DNA of 64,000 bases from Pelodera strongyloides. Its lineage: Eukaryota > Nematoda > Chromadorea > Rhabditida > Rhabditidae. A program made the translations under genes and the position numbers. The stretch is taken from positions 62,001 to 126,000 of the forward strand of contig JAANDG010000352.1 of assembly GCA_036852015.1 (NCBI GenBank). Direction: 5' to 3'. This document shows positions 1-12,708 of the stretch, one piece after another. Below the pieces are notes generated by a model. It searched no databases and had not been told where the DNA came from. It saw only the letters and a program-made list of their open reading frames with translations. Each line of letters starts with the position of its first letter. The stretch's first letter is position 1.

Positions 1-373
1 TTTTCTGTGATTTTCCTTCCAGCGTATAGTTGTAATGAGTATTGTGGCTATTTCTATTTTCCATCGTTTATTTGTAATGAGTATGGTGGCTATTTCTATT
101 TTACAAAACTCTATGGTATTTGTTTGCTATTTTACTCACTTTACGGCTATTGTTGTTGATGTGGTATAAGAATGCCACTTAAGATACTATAATTGTATAT
201 ACTTTGAAATACACTTTACATACTTGTGAGGATGCGTAACAGGAAGTAACGAACTGGCTACCCGCTGGTATATATAGTCATTTTACTGATCTAGGTATTT
301 AGTATTGTAATACTTCAATTATGTGCTGAGCTGACTCTAAGCAATACTTATACTAAAATCTGAAATTATTTAG
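1..373. other. Probable intron of the first gene
   Basis: No open exon with splice sites is visible. The stretch is AT-rich and has two imperfect direct copies of a ~38-base unit (GTAATGAGTATTGTGGC-type) near positions 30-105. It is most simply an intron upstream of the exon at 374. Confidence 0.4.
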
Positions 374-3300
374 GGAAATTATCGGTGGCTTGCGTCCCGA
401 CATTCAACTACTTGGCGATTGTGATGATATTGTAAAGGACCTTTGCTTGGCAATGGGCGGTCCATTTGAGGAGTTGGTTAGGAAACATGGTTGGTAGTTG
501 GTTTTATTTTTGAATATTATACTATATTTTTAAATTAACAACTGGGAGACTGGGATTGGGATCCTTATGTGATTTACTAACTGAATATTCATGTTTGAAG
601 AGATGTTTGTTAAAAAATTGTAACCGTATTGCTTGGAGGGTAGTGTGTGCAAAGACAAAGAGTCCCGTATTTTTTTTAATCGTTTTTTTTTAAATCTGAA
701 AATCAAGATGTTTCGTGTGCTTGTTATTTTCCATTGATCTGTAAAGTGTGTGATGGTGAATTGGTGAGCTAATGTTGACGTGGTTTAGCTGTCAAGTAAA
801 AGGATTAGAAATGAGTGGGTATCGTACTATTATTGAGTGATATTCGACTTTGATTACTCTTCTGATTAAATGTTCTTGCTCCAGATGCTGTCCATCCCCC
901 TCTAATGGGACTATCTGCTCCCCTTGCTATTGTGGACCCAGAACAGCCGAGCACGTCGGGTTGTTTTGCTTCAGGAGAAACACCCCGGGAATTTGTTAGG
1001 GAAAGACGACGTCTCATCGATCGGGAGGAGTTTAAAGCGGTGGGTGTTGGTTGATTTTCTTGGTGCTCATTGATTTGATTTGACTAGTATTGCACGATGT
1101 CGAAACTACGGTATTTCGGAAGTTGATGGTTTCATGTTTATATGATATTCGCTGGATTTTGCTTTACTTTCATTCGAAACCGAAACGGTGACGATTATAA
1201 TTCGGTTATAACTTGCGTAGATGATACTTGATATGCGATATTGTAGCTTGAAACTGATCAACGATTTAAACTCTTCAATTCTAATGTACGGTATAACGTC
1301 CAATGTACGGTACGGTCAGTACATTGTACCGTACGTGGTGCAGTATTATGTGAGGTGCAAAACTGGTTATAGTTCTGCTTTATTTCTTGATTTGTCTCAG
1401 CGGTTCTAAAGTTGCCATTCGGCTTATAATGTTAGGATACATATCTATTGTCATTTGTCTTTATTTGAATTCCTTGTTGTTCAGCTAGTGGATCAACTTA
1501 CCGATGAAGAGAACGCCAAGAATGATGATGATGATTCTATGGATGGGGCACCGGAAGGAACTGGTAGGAATATTGATTTATTGATTGAATGTTTATATTT
1601 TTGAGTTCTGGAACGTGGACAGCTGTGAATGAGTGAATTATTGTATTCCGCATTACTATGTTAATATAATAGACAGAGTACAGAACAATTTAATGATCTA
1701 ATTTGTAAGTTTGTATTTTTGATTTGTAATCGCTGTCAATTTGGTGCTTTTGGACTTCTAAGGAATTGTCTAGATTATAATGCGGATTGGTTTTGGTGTT
1801 GAATTTCCAAGTTTTCAGTGTGTAACGCTGATGGAGCTCCGGTTGCAAAGAAGGCGCGCACTTTGGCATCGATGTACAAGAGAAGATATGTGAAAGTGGA
1901 CAGTTTACTCCCCGAGAATGCATACTTCCAGGTGAGGGTTTACTTTGTGGGTAATTATCCTTGCTTATTTGATATTTTTTATTTATTACTGTTTCTGGAT
2001 GCAAAATATCTATGTGTGTTTCTTTGTGGACACGGGTGTGAGTGTGCTAGCGATCTGACTAATTGTGTTTTATTTGCGAAATGGAATACGAAATACTCAA
2101 TTATCAGTGACAGCGCGTTCTTATTCAATGCCGAGTCTTACTATATTTGTTCTCAAGTTAGGCACGCTCTGTGTATATTTGATGCGATGCCTAAACCATT
2201 TATTTTGTGGCAAGAAAGAATATGAAATATTGCCAGTTGAAGGAGGCCACAATTAGTAAATCGTAATTTTGCAGGTATCTGGCAATGCGGCCGTGTTTCC
2301 TGGTGCGGAATTGTATTATGACTTTGAGAAGAGAGACATGGGACCATTGACCAACAACCGGCCGTGAGTTTATTTCTTTTCTTTTTTTACTCATGTTGCA
2401 TTGATTACATCTGAATGCCGGATTATTTTCAGCTTTCGGATCAGTTCTAAATTTAGTGGCACGTATATGCGTTCTCAGACGTCATATAATCAATAATCAC
2501 CACTCACCACATTAGAATTTGGAATGCTGTTTTCCGTATATTTCCCCGACGGAAGTAAAATAAGCTGAAGGAAATGAACAATGTGAATTAACTAAAATAT
2601 TTCAGAGCAATCCGGATTGACGATGAGCAAGCATATTTGAGTGCGAGTGAGGATGAGGAGGCAGATAGTGAGTCGTCAGAAGAGAGCGAGAGAGAGCAGA
2701 GGGGAGGGTCGGTGCCACCGTTGTCGGTAAGTGAACTTAATACTAATATTAATGATTGATTGGTAATGAGCAAGCGTGTTTTTTTTGTCAAGGCATTGTT
2801 AAGTGTAGCTGTGTAACCCATTGAAGTTCCTTTCCCATTGTGTTTGTTTACATTCGCGTCGTTCACAGTGTAAGAGTATGTGTGGTGACAAGTGACTAAG
2901 GGACATACGGTAGTACTGTAAACTGGCTACTAGGGTAGTTTCAGCTCAGCTTACAATAGGACCTACAGTAGTTTGCTTCTGGAAGCTGACGTAACAGGTA
3001 CGCACGTGTGGGTTGAGGTTGACTTTGTTACCGTTGTTATATTGCAGCTGAGTACTGAACTGGAGGTTCCGATTCGACCTGGTTCATGTCATCCAGATTT
3101 GGATTTAGAAGAGACTGTTTCCTCGGAGGACTTTTTAGCTGAATTCAGACATGCGTGCGAAGTTGAGAGGTGAGATGGTTTCTTTTTTAACTTTTGCGTG
3201 GCCTGGCTTAATTACCTTATTGCTTTTTATTTTATACGTTTTGGTAATCCGGCATGAAGTGCTGTCCTATCGTCGGGCTATTTTGAACTTGTATGTATCC

Positions 3301-3610
3301 TTTTTTCACGTATCCAGTGACAATAGTCCTAACGATTAGCGATCGTTACTTTTCTGTTAGTCTAGCGATTGACATGTGCCGAACAGAATGATACATTACT
3401 TGTCATGAACTTGGTTGTTCTGTCTTACTCTAATAGGGCACATTCTAATAGGGCACAACGGTACATTACTTGTCGTGAACCTGGTTGTTCTGTCTTACTC
3501 TAATAGGGCACATTTATTGAATATACATTGTACAAACTAATCTTTTCAGTTGTAATGGTGGATCGCGCGCCTGCCGTGCCACACCGACAAAGGGGGCAAA
3601 TGAGAAGTGA
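374..3610 (+). CDS. Unknown acidic protein, 3' part of gene (8 exons visible)
   Basis: Eight exons join in phase: 374-489, 885-1039, 1485-1563, 1819-1931, 2275-2363, 2606-2726, 3048-3169 and 3550-3610, ending with TGA. Each has a good 3' splice site (TTTCAG, TTGCAG, CTCCAG) and a GT donor. The first exon begins with an acceptor in mid-codon, so the start lies upstream, possibly outside the window. About 284 residues are visible. I recognise no domain. There is an acidic stretch (ENAKNDDDDSMDG), a basic stretch (KKARTLASMYKRRY), a hydrophobic segment around NAAVFPGAELYYDF and an E/S-rich low-complexity run in exon 6. The composition would suit a nuclear protein, but that is inference. The last intron contains a 70-bp tandem duplication. 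Confidence 0.75.
3392..3515 (+). repeat. 70-bp tandem duplication in the last intron of the first gene
   Basis: The segment starting TACATTACTTGTCATGAAC at 3392 recurs at 3462 with one or two substitutions, including the shared TCTAATAGGGCACA motif. It does not touch splice sites. Confidence 0.8.
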
Positions 3611-4950
3611 GATGTTAATTGACGAATGTTATTGATTGAACATACTAGATTTGGAAATTTGTAGTTTAAGCTTGGAAGTTTGGTCTTTGAAATTATGGTT
3701 TAAACTGTATTAGTGTTGATTATATATATATATATACCTTGGCATACCTATTGTATAGGTTATTGTATTTGAAATTTTTGTTTGACTGAGTTATATACCG
3801 ACAAATTCAAATTTTTGTAGTAAGGTAATTATTGCCGTCTGATACTTCATTCTTATTAGGCGAAGCTTGCTTGATTTTCTTTTTATTTTATTATTAAATC
3901 GTTTTTGTCGATTTATCTCACGTCACATTTAGGTCAGTATTTATTTTATGGACATAATTAGAAAAGTAGTGCTTAATTATTGATTTTATAGGTTTGTGTT
4001 TGTTTATTGATTTTTTCGTGCTTGGCTCTTTACTTTGGCGTATTACCTCTTTTTGATTGTGAACTAATGTTACTTTTTATTTGATTGTCGTTTTTGAAGC
4101 AGGGCTCCTGTGATCAGATTGCATTTAAGTTTTCAACTTTTTATTTTATTGTTGTTATTATTACTTGTGAATAATTTGAATTTAATTATCTTTTCATCTA
4201 ACGTTTGTTGATTTTGCTCGTTTCGTTCTATGATCATTATTCTAAGTTTTAGGGACTAGTATTAATCCCAGTGAATATTTAATGGTTTACAAGTTCAATT
4301 GTGTTTATTATAGAAATGCTATGGACCAAAGTTTTAGCATACTTGATTTTCCTCCAAAGGTTATTGAATTTTAATTTGATGTTGTCTTGTTGTGATTAGT
4401 GTAAATGATTATCAGAATAAGTAAAAAGGTTTTCTAAATGTGGTTAACGTTGGGCTTCAACATTATGCGAAAGTCGTGCTTCAAGGGGCATGGGATAAAA
4501 TGCGTACGGTAATTATAAAATTACAAACACACGGAAGCGGGGTTATTACCCCTACTTACTTTATTCTACAGTAAAAAATGTGTTGGTGGAGGTGGCCATG
4601 TGTGGCATTTTACAAAAACCACATAGTTTCATTACAAAACGACTTGTCTAGTTTGATCATAAAGTTTCAGGGCCATGCGGAAGTTTCTTGCGCAGAAATA
4701 TAAAACAACAATAGAAAAAAAACACTCGTGTATTTCTCATCTAAGCGTCAACGTGGAACTTCATTTTGTCGCTGTGTATTAAAGAGGTCGACTACAGATA
4801 AGCTAAGCTACTATAACCGGCGGTGGAGGTGTCCATGTGTGGCAGATAAGCTACTATAGCCGGCGCGTTTTTGATCATGTATTATTAAAGAAATTGAACA
4901 CACGAGATAAACCAGCTTACCGCAAGAAATTGAACACACGAAATGAACCA
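3611..4950. other. AT-rich intergenic DNA, no gene seen
   Basis: No convincing exon was found. There is a short TA run at 3720-3736. Two related segments (GTGGAGGTGGCCATGTGTGGCA near 4582 and its close copy near 4823) indicate old repeat DNA next to the G-rich minisatellite. Confidence 0.5.
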
Positions 4951-4959
4951 GCTTACAAA

Positions 4960-5735
4960 CATAGCGCAGGGGAAGCGGGGAGCACGTGGCAGGGGAGGAG
5001 CGCAGGGCCGGGGAGGGGGGAGCGGGGAGTACGCGGCAGGGAGGCTCGCAGGGCCGGGGAGGGGGAGCGCAGGGGAGGGGGGAGCGCAGGGGAAGCGCGG
5101 AAGCGCGGACGCGCGGCAGGGGAGGAGCGCAAGGGGGAGCGAACGCGCGGCAGGGAGAAGCGCAGGGCCGGGGGAGGGGGAGCGCAAGGGGGGAGCGAAC
5201 GCGCGGGAAGCGGGGAGGAGCGCAGGGGAGGCGCGCAGGGCCGGGGAGGGGGAGCGCAAGGGGGGGACGCGCGGGAAGCGGGGGGAGCGCAGGCGAAGCG
5301 GGGGGCGGACGCGCGGGAAGCGGGGAGCACGCGGCAGGGACGATCGCAGGGCCGGGGAGGGGAGCGCAGGGGAAGCGGGAGCACGCCGGCAGGGGGAGGA
5401 GGAAGCGGGGGGAGCGGGGGGGACGCGCGGGAAGCGGGGAGCACGCGGCAGGGAGGATCGCAGGGCCGAGGAGGGGGGAGCGCAGGGGAAGCGGGGAGCA
5501 CGCGGAGAGGAGCGCAGGGTCGGGGGAGGGGGAGCGGACGCGCGGCAGGGAGAAGCGCGGGAAGCGGGGAGGGCGCGGCAGGGGAGGAGCGCAGGGCCGG
5601 GGAGGGGGGCGCGTAGGGGGCAGGAAAGCGTGGAGCGCGCCGCGGCAGGGGAAGCGCAGGGAAGCGGGCGCGGGGACGCAGCGCAAGGGAACGCGCATGT
5701 GGGATGCGGGGAGCGCAGCGGCGAGGGAAGGCGCA
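4960..5735 (+). repeat. G-rich minisatellite-like repeat block
   Basis: About 780 bp are extremely GC-rich and purine-biased on the + strand, in sharp contrast to the AT-rich flanks. The block is made of irregularly shuffled short modules: GCAGGGCCGGGGAGGGGG-type (about eight copies, near 5003, 5049, 5162, 5237, 5346, 5460, 5515 and 5589), GGGAAGCGGGGAGCACGCGG and GGACGCGCGG. Long open frames exist on both strands only because stop codons are rare in such sequence. Runs of four or more G are closely spaced, so G-quadruplex formation is likely. Confidence 0.9.
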
Positions 5736-5736
5736 G

Positions 5737-5760
5737 CACCTAAACCTAAACCTAAAAAAA
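5737..5760 (+). repeat. Three CCTAAA units bordering the G-rich block
   Basis: CCTAAA occurs three times in tandem followed by an A-run, exactly at the edge of the G-rich block. The reverse strand reads TTTAGG. This is not the usual nematode telomere unit (TTAGGC), so it is recorded only as a short repeat. Confidence 0.7.
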
Positions 5761-5769
5761 AACACATAA

Positions 5770-8700
5770 CATAAAGGACCGGACAGGACGGACAAAATAT
5801 ATTTATTCAAAGATAACAATAATTGCCAAGCCTGATCTATCCAGAGAATGGAAACCCGAAGGTTTCAAAATAAAGACGTGTTCCTCCGACCGAGCTCCTT
5901 GGGGAATATATATTCTCTGCGCACCAGTTTTCACTTAATGTACATCAGACACAACTGACTGCTGTGCCAGAAATACAAAGTGCGCATAGACCACGCAGAG
6001 GAACGAAAAAATAATAATAAAATAACGAACAGCGGCAAATAATCACTGAATTTCCAAAGTGAGTCCAAAATAAATCATTCCATGGGTGGTGCTACCCTCA
6101 GGTAGAACGTCGTGCCGAAAAAAAAACAATAAAACAAAGAAAATAAATAAAATAAAAAGTCAATCCCGGTGCCTAGCACAAGGTAAAAAAAAAGCAAAAA
6201 CTGAGCGAGAAAAACGGTGGAAAAGAGCAGATCCCGATAATCAATGGACCTAACAGGAAGTTTGCCCTGTGTCTGCAGTATAAATGGAAACAAACACTAC
6301 AAATTAATATCGCATCGGGTCTACTCAGATAAAAGCGCAAACAACGCATCACGCAAGAATATCTCACGATATGTTCTAAAATAAACCCTCCTCCAAAAAA
6401 GGCTCACTTTAGAACAATATCGTACTATTATGGTACGCCGCAAGCGTTTGCACAAGTTATAAATAACGATATCAACTGCGTAAAAACAGAACAACTATTA
6501 TGGAATATGGAGGACGACAATGTATACATCTGGTAATGAAAGACTGCTCAAAAGGAGCAACACTGCGTTTATAGGCCCGTCTACAGGCTCTCTAAGGAAA
6601 AACTAATTTCAATAAATATATATCTATACTACACATATACATTGAGCATTACTACGCATACGCACAAAAAAATGCAGGGCCCGAAATCGGGACAACTCTA
6701 AGCAAATTCAAAACGCAGGAAAACATCGATGATCAAGAAACACACACAATTTTGCCATATTCGGGGATCGCAGCATTCTTGCCTACCCTTTTCACATTTC
6801 CATCTACATTCCGAAAATCAATCAATATCAATACGAATCACAAGATCAATCTTTCAATTATCACCCCTGAAAGCAGTGCATACTGCAGGGCATTAAGGGC
6901 ATAGTGCGGTGTTTCTTGACCTCGGCATAAGGTACAGTAGTTGCAAGTTAGCAACTAATAAAAGAAAATCAATAAAACAAACGTGTCCGTCAGGATCTTT
7001 TGTAATGTCTTCTGCGTGGCAACAGTAGGGCTTTTTGTTTTTTTCCCATTTAATTTTTTTTGTTTAGTTTAGAGCTATTTTCATTTTTTTGCTCTCATTT
7101 TTTTAAGAAGTGGACGTTCAAGGGTAGGGCAAACCTTATACAAGTTCTCAACTCATTCCAATGATCACCCTTGAACGCCCAGCTTCTTAATACCAGACCC
7201 TTCTATTCTGGGAAAGGTTTATTTTCATCACCTAATAAAGTAGATTGGCCTGAAGCCTGGTCTTTGGCTGGACAGCGATATATGAGGAAGGCCGAAGGGA
7301 ACCAGCCACGTGCACGGATCGATGAGGTTGACCAATTAGACCAATAGTTGAAGGGCAAGGAGCATGGAGCAGGCACCTACATAGGAGAAAATTAGATAAC
7401 ATAAAACTAACAAAAACCAGAACCAAAATTCCAAAACATAACGCAGTCTGCTAGGAATAACCTTGCCCCATATCACCGGTAGATTGGCGATACCTGATGG
7501 CACATCGAGTCATAAGATGCATATGGTGAAAACTACCGACTCCACGAGGTTGGTTGAGAGCGGAATGTTTCGACCAAATCCTATCATGAAAAGGACAAAC
7601 GTGACGCACAAAGTTATTAAATAGATAAATAAGTAAAAACACACCTTGAAGTCTGACCATTAATAAGTCGTTCGGCTTTGGCTGTCTGTCTGACTGTAGT
7701 TGAGGCCGTCGCCGACGCCGCTGTCAATAACATCGCTGTCGGAGTAGCTGGGTCGTCCCAATACCGAGTAAGCACCACATGACGGAAGAGACAAGTGCAG
7801 CAAACCAGTAGAGGTTTCGAATACCTAAAGAAAGACCATTAATTATAGGAAATCAAGCATCAATCCATTTTGAAGTATTGGGGCGGGATGATTAAGAAAT
7901 ACTCAAATCGAGTGTTTAAGACGCTCGAAGCGAAGCTGGATCGGGTTTCGATTGGGAATAAATAATGAGTTCAAGCACGCATCACCCATCTCCCGGTTGG
8001 CCTGACAAAAAATTTTGGTGAAACATATTGTTGTCATACCATACCGATACCGACCATCTGTGGATAGAGGCTTTTGACCATCTCCAGAACCACAACCAAT
8101 TTACAAATGTACATTGTACAAATTTGGTAAAACATTCTTAGCAACATTACGTATCGCTTACGCTTTATCGCGTTCTTGGCCCCATTACGTATCAAACTTA
8201 TAACCTGGGTTCAAGTAAGGAAGTAAGCTTTGCGACTAGCTCGCGCAGCTTACAATGGTAGCACAACACAATTTCTGCCCGACAAAAAGCGCAGATTTCA
8301 TGATGACTCGTCAAACGGCACATGCGACATTCACACTTTCACACTAGTACACACAGACGTGACGCCAAATGTCTTAAATAGGTAAATAAATAAAAGACAC
8401 ACCTTATTTGAGCTTTGTTGAGGCCGAGACGTCGTGTCTGAGAGTCGTCGTGGCTCGCGTATCCAAGAATGAGCAGGCACACTCCTCCTCCTCGGCGAAA
8501 TGGGCGAAAGATAACTCAGCAATGGTCGGTCGTGCGAAAGCCTGAAGAACATATATTAAGTAACCAGCCAATTATCTTAATTTTAGCACTTAATCGTGCA
8601 ATTACGTAATAAACAAGTGTTGGGCTTCCAAGACCATGTTAATTTGATGTGTAAAATCACGAATCGGGAAGGACTAACCAAAAGCATCACATAGCAGGCA

Positions 8701-10440
8701 CAACCACAACTATAAGTCAAGGAAAAGGAACGTATAAGGGAAAAACATAGTGAAACATAAACATACCATCGAGCAAAGTCATGTCTTGGAAGGATCACGA
8801 CACCGGTGTAGTCGCGCTTTGCGCAAGGACATATCACTTCGACATAGAGAGACAGCAGAAGCCGACTGAGGTCAGGGCGACCAGACGACCAAAACCGCCA
8901 AATGCCAAAACGAGATCGGATCCAAGGATACCTGTAAAACAATTAAATAAGAGTACTAAGTACGTTACGAAGTTACGAGTTACGATATTCATTAGAAAAC
9001 AATAATCAACACAATGCAGGCAATCCACCACAGTGAAATGTGATGTCCCAAGTGACGAATCAGTTAATGCATACACTGCTGGTGGGAGGAAGCACTAAGC
9101 ATATAAAAAAAAAGAATTTTAATAAAAAGTACCTCGTGTCATCTCCTCCTCTCAAAATTGAGAAACCCCTTTCGATCGAATCAATCGTCAGTCTTCGGTC
9201 ACGGTCACGGCCATGCAATTGTTTGAGAACCTGAAAAGGAACTAATAAGCTCAAAAAATCTGGTTAAGACCATTGCATAGATTCAAAGCCCAGAAGGAAA
9301 ATAAGACTCATCTAAATGCACTTGCGTAGCACGAAACGACCGGCTTCGTGATGTCAAAAGCCTTCATCCTAACCTAACCAGAAGCCGAGATTATTTAAAA
9401 AATCCAATAAAACAGGAATAAAATAAAAGTAATGACTCACATTGTCCAAATGACAATGGTGTGAGGCCAGGAGCGGAGCGTCGGCGGCGAAGGGTTGACA
9501 AAATTCGGAAGGCGGCCGGCGGCCGATGCTATGCTGAGACCGTACGTAGCAGAAAGGCAGAAACCGAATTCCTGGGCGAGTCTAAAAAAGCAACCGATTA
9601 GAAGTAAAAGATACATTCGCGAAAGTATGACTGTATGACATTGGCGACAGTCTGCCGGAGGAACAACATAAATTCTTAGTAGATTACTCGCATATACAAT
9701 GTTAAAACAAGAAATGACTCACCACTAGGCTAGGGTTATCCGTATTGGAAGAGGAGTCTGTAGCGGCATGACTTCAGCCTCCGAATCGGACTCAGTCGAT
9801 GCTGACCAGACCCATAAAACACCTTGCCACATACGAAAGACTGCTGGCAGTCGCCGACCACAGTTCTAAATAAATCGGCAGATTAGCACTGATTGTGAAT
9901 CATTAATTGACACACACGTCCGTGCGAGGATACAAGAGACAGGAAGGGACGTGGCAGCCGCAGAAGAATTACAAACATTCAGCGAACTATGGAAATTACA
10001 AATTACTTACCAATTCGACATCGAATAACCTTCCTCACTAGAAGAAACACCAACCAAGAAGCAAGGGTGGCAGACGCAGATCAAGTCGAATGCCGTGCCT
10101 AAACAACACAAATAAGTAAAATACAATGATAACTACCCATAGGTGACGGTAAAAGTACCAAAACCAGTGGAGCAAACATCAAACACATGCCCAAACTAGC
10201 AACGAGCAACTTGGCACATTCAGTCAACATCTAAAGCAATGAAAACTAACCATGATTAGACATCGGTAGGCAGGGACGGAGCCATCCATAAAAGAATCTC
10301 CACAAATGAGACAGGGCCAGTCAACCGAAACCAAGAGAGTAGGTCAATTCTGAAAGAAATACATTAGAAAACTGCAATGGACATGACAAACGAAAAACTA
10401 CAGATAAATCATATAAAGTGTGCAACAACGACAATAAAAA
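5770..10440 (-). other. Possible decayed or lineage-specific multi-exon locus, unresolved
   Basis: On the minus strand several short segments are open in one frame and flanked by ...CAG/TAG acceptors and GT donors: 9133-9230, 8767-8931, 8403-8541 and 7660-7824. The last is open for 54 residues and ends in TAA. Further candidates lie at about 9443-9583, 9721-9865, 10012-10099 and 10256-10344, but some of these contain stops close to their donors. I could not join them into one frame. Donor sequences after 8403 and after the 7660 block are clearly related (GTGTGT followed by a similar T-rich stretch), suggesting that exon-intron units were duplicated. An AATAAA on the minus strand near 5800 could end such a transcript. 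It could be a non-coding transcript, a pseudogene or a real but unusual gene. Confidence 0.3.
7102..7192. mobile_element. Small imperfect hairpin element
   Basis: AAGAAGTGGACGTTCAAGGGT at the left is matched, inverted and with mismatches, by ACCCTTGAACGCCCAGCTTCTT at the right, enclosing a short spacer. A related single arm (AAGAAGTGGGTGTTTGAAAG) occurs near 27125. Confidence 0.6.
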
Positions 10441-10486
10441 ACCAAGTAAATGATAACAATCAACTAATTCCCGTTTAAATAATACC

Positions 10487-11330
10487 CTCATTCCACCAGT
10501 AACTGATGTCGTTCGTGATCTTGGTGTTTTGTTTTCTCCGGATTTATGTTTTAAGGCTCATATTAAGCAAAGAATTAGTACTTCTTCTTGTTGTGCAAAT
10601 CGTATACTTCGCTCCATTTGTCATCATAGCATTGATGTTTATCGTAAAGCTTATGTTACTTATTGTAGGCCCCTGCTTGAGTATGCAACCTCCGTTTGGT
10701 CGCCGTACCTGAAAAGTGAGATTGACGCTATTGAAAAGGTACAGCGGCGTTTTACTAAACGTGTGCTTCGTAGAATTGACAATGACTATTATAACTCGTT
10801 TTCCTATTCTGAACGTCTTGTTGTTTTTGGTCTCAAATCTCTCCATCATCGTAGAATTTTGTTCGATCTCATTGAATGTTTCAAAATTGTCCGAGGTTAT
10901 AATGCACATCCGGTTTTGGCCAACATGTTTCAGGTGAATCACAGACCACGTCGAAATGGTAACTCTTTAACTCTTATTCAGGATTCTGTTAAACTTACCC
11001 AATCTCTGTTCTCGTTTAAGCACAGGGCCACTCGTTTGTGGAACCTACTTCCTGATAGTATTGTTCTTTCGAGTTCCGTTGATTCGTTTAAAACCCGCAT
11101 TGACGAGCTTGATCTAATCGAGCTTTATGAAGTAGCAAATAGAAACATTCACCCTTAGTTATTCACATGTACCTTCATTCCTTTGTTGTACATAGTTTTT
11201 GTCGCTTGTTATATGCGCTTTGTTACTCTCATTGTTATTTGTTTTGTTGTTGTTGTTGTTATATTATTATTGTCGTTTTTTTTTGTCTTCCGCTTTACTT
11301 CGGTGTACACTGAATAAAGTATTCATATAA
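10487..11330 (+). mobile_element. 5'-truncated CR1-like non-LTR retrotransposon (reverse transcriptase C-terminus)
   Basis: An open frame from about 10487 to 11158 (TAG) reads the C-terminal end of a LINE polyprotein. It starts with VVRDLGVLFSPDLCFKAHI, continues with YCRPLLEYATSVWSP and ERLVVFGLKSLHHRRILFDL, and ends RATRLWNLLPDSIVLSSSVDSF. These blocks follow the reverse transcriptase catalytic core in CR1/Jockey-type elements. The core, endonuclease and ORF1 are absent, which is the usual result of incomplete target-primed reverse transcription. The 3' tail has AATAAA near 11313 and ends around ATTCATATAATTC. The retained frame has no stop, so the copy looks fairly young. Assignment to the CR1 clade is from the motif pattern only. 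Confidence 0.88.
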
Positions 11331-11401
11331 TTCACATCACCACACAAACTAGAAATGATGACGTCATCACACGAAATTTTAATATTTGTTCCGCCCGTAA
11401 T

Positions 11402-11660
11402 GGGGTTTGCAAGTATGCCCGATTTTCCTTGCAAGTATCGAAAAATTTACCGTATCTTGGCACTACACGAACATATCTACAGGCAGTTTTTACGACCGAT
11501 CGCCACGGGACCATTTGTCCGACAAATGATTTGCTTTGTTGGCGGATTTTCTATAGTGTGGATGTGTCAAAGTTACGGTAAATTGGTGTAAAAAGCACAC
11601 GATTTTGCGAATTGATACTTGCAAGGAAAACTCGCGGTTTTTGGCATACTTGCAAACCCC
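11402..11660. mobile_element. 259-bp MITE with GGGGTTTGCAAGTATGCC ends, copy 1
   Basis: The ends GGGGTTTGCAAGTATGCC and GGCATACTTGCAAACCCC are perfect inverted repeats. A second, subterminal inverted pair (TTTTCCTTGCAAGTATC / GATACTTGCAAGGAAAA) lies inside. The element has no coding capacity. A close copy of nearly the same length is at 55231-55488. Confidence 0.93.
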
Positions 11661-12704
11661 ATAAACCACAACTCATTCTTAGCGCAATGCTTGGCAACCC
11701 GCCAGAAAAGTGAGAGAGCACGGTTAGCTGGGAGGGCACAGGTAGCGTGTGTGAAGATACTGTAGTATGCGTTTTAGATTGTAGCTTTTGTGGGCCACAA
11801 CAAAATATGAACTTATGTATGGCAAAGTGCTAAAAACAAAGAAAAATAAAGATGTAGGGGAGTCTCGCTAGTAAACGAGCATGTTATGACAAATTCGGAA
11901 GAGCGGGGAATATTTTGACAGTAAACTGATAAGACGTTTACGCTTCCCTTTAGGTAGATTCTGGAATTTTTTGTATCCCATATACCAGAAATTTGCTAAC
12001 AAATAAGCCGGAAATTGTTAGCAGCTTATTTTCTGACCCTCTTCCTATCTCAAATCCACCCACTATTAATAATCGTGTTGATGCGCAGTTCCTGTGCTCC
12101 TTCTCAAATAATATTATTGATGCAAGTCCACAATTAAAGTCAAAGTTAAGTCAAACATCCGAAGATATTCCGTGCTACTCTTGCTTGTTTCAGCTCGATC
12201 CTCTCATATGCAACACTTCGACGAGAATGGTATTCAAGGATACATTGTATACATCATATATTTGCGATTGTGAGCGTAGGTGTAATTGTATAATTCTTAT
12301 ACATACTCGTTACCCAACAATATTCAAACTATTTTCTACGTTGCTCTATGCCAGATGTGCACTATGTGTTTTTAGATAAAAGACCGTGCCGCCTCTGTCT
12401 CAAAGATTTTATGCCCCTAGCGATGTCCTTAGGGCTAAGTACCCTGTAAGCAATATGAATGGCGTTATATAAGTCCCGCGAGAAGAATGCCTTGGCCAAA
12501 CTAATTAATATGCTCATTATAAATCCATCACATGCTCACTTATGTACAATGTACGTTTAGATAAGGTCAACTCTATTATGCCCTCCCCACGCACACTCTC
12601 GTTCACTTGCCTAGCTTTAGGTATTGATTTACATATTCAACGCACGTAACTTTTTATATTTTTACCTAGCTCCAGGTTTCGATAAATGGTCCTAATACTT
12701 TTTA
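11661..12704. other. No gene identified; weak open frame at 11993-12379
   Basis: A 128-codon open frame lies at 11993-12379 (+). It has no recognisable domain and no flanking splice or repeat context. The rest is AT-rich, with no exon supported by splice signals. Confidence 0.3.
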
Positions 12705-12708
12705 GGAT

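Noticed and set aside
5737..5760. Possible internal telomere repeat
   Set aside because: There are only three CCTAAA units, and the unit differs from the nematode telomere repeat TTAGGC.
4811..5819. Long open frames on both strands (up to 318 codons)
   Set aside because: They lie wholly in the G-rich minisatellite, exist in several frames and both strands, and encode only low-complexity R/G/A or P/R/S strings. Lack of stops is explained by base composition.
11993..12379. 128-codon open frame as a gene
   Set aside because: No domain, no splice context, no start-site signal and no paralog in the window.
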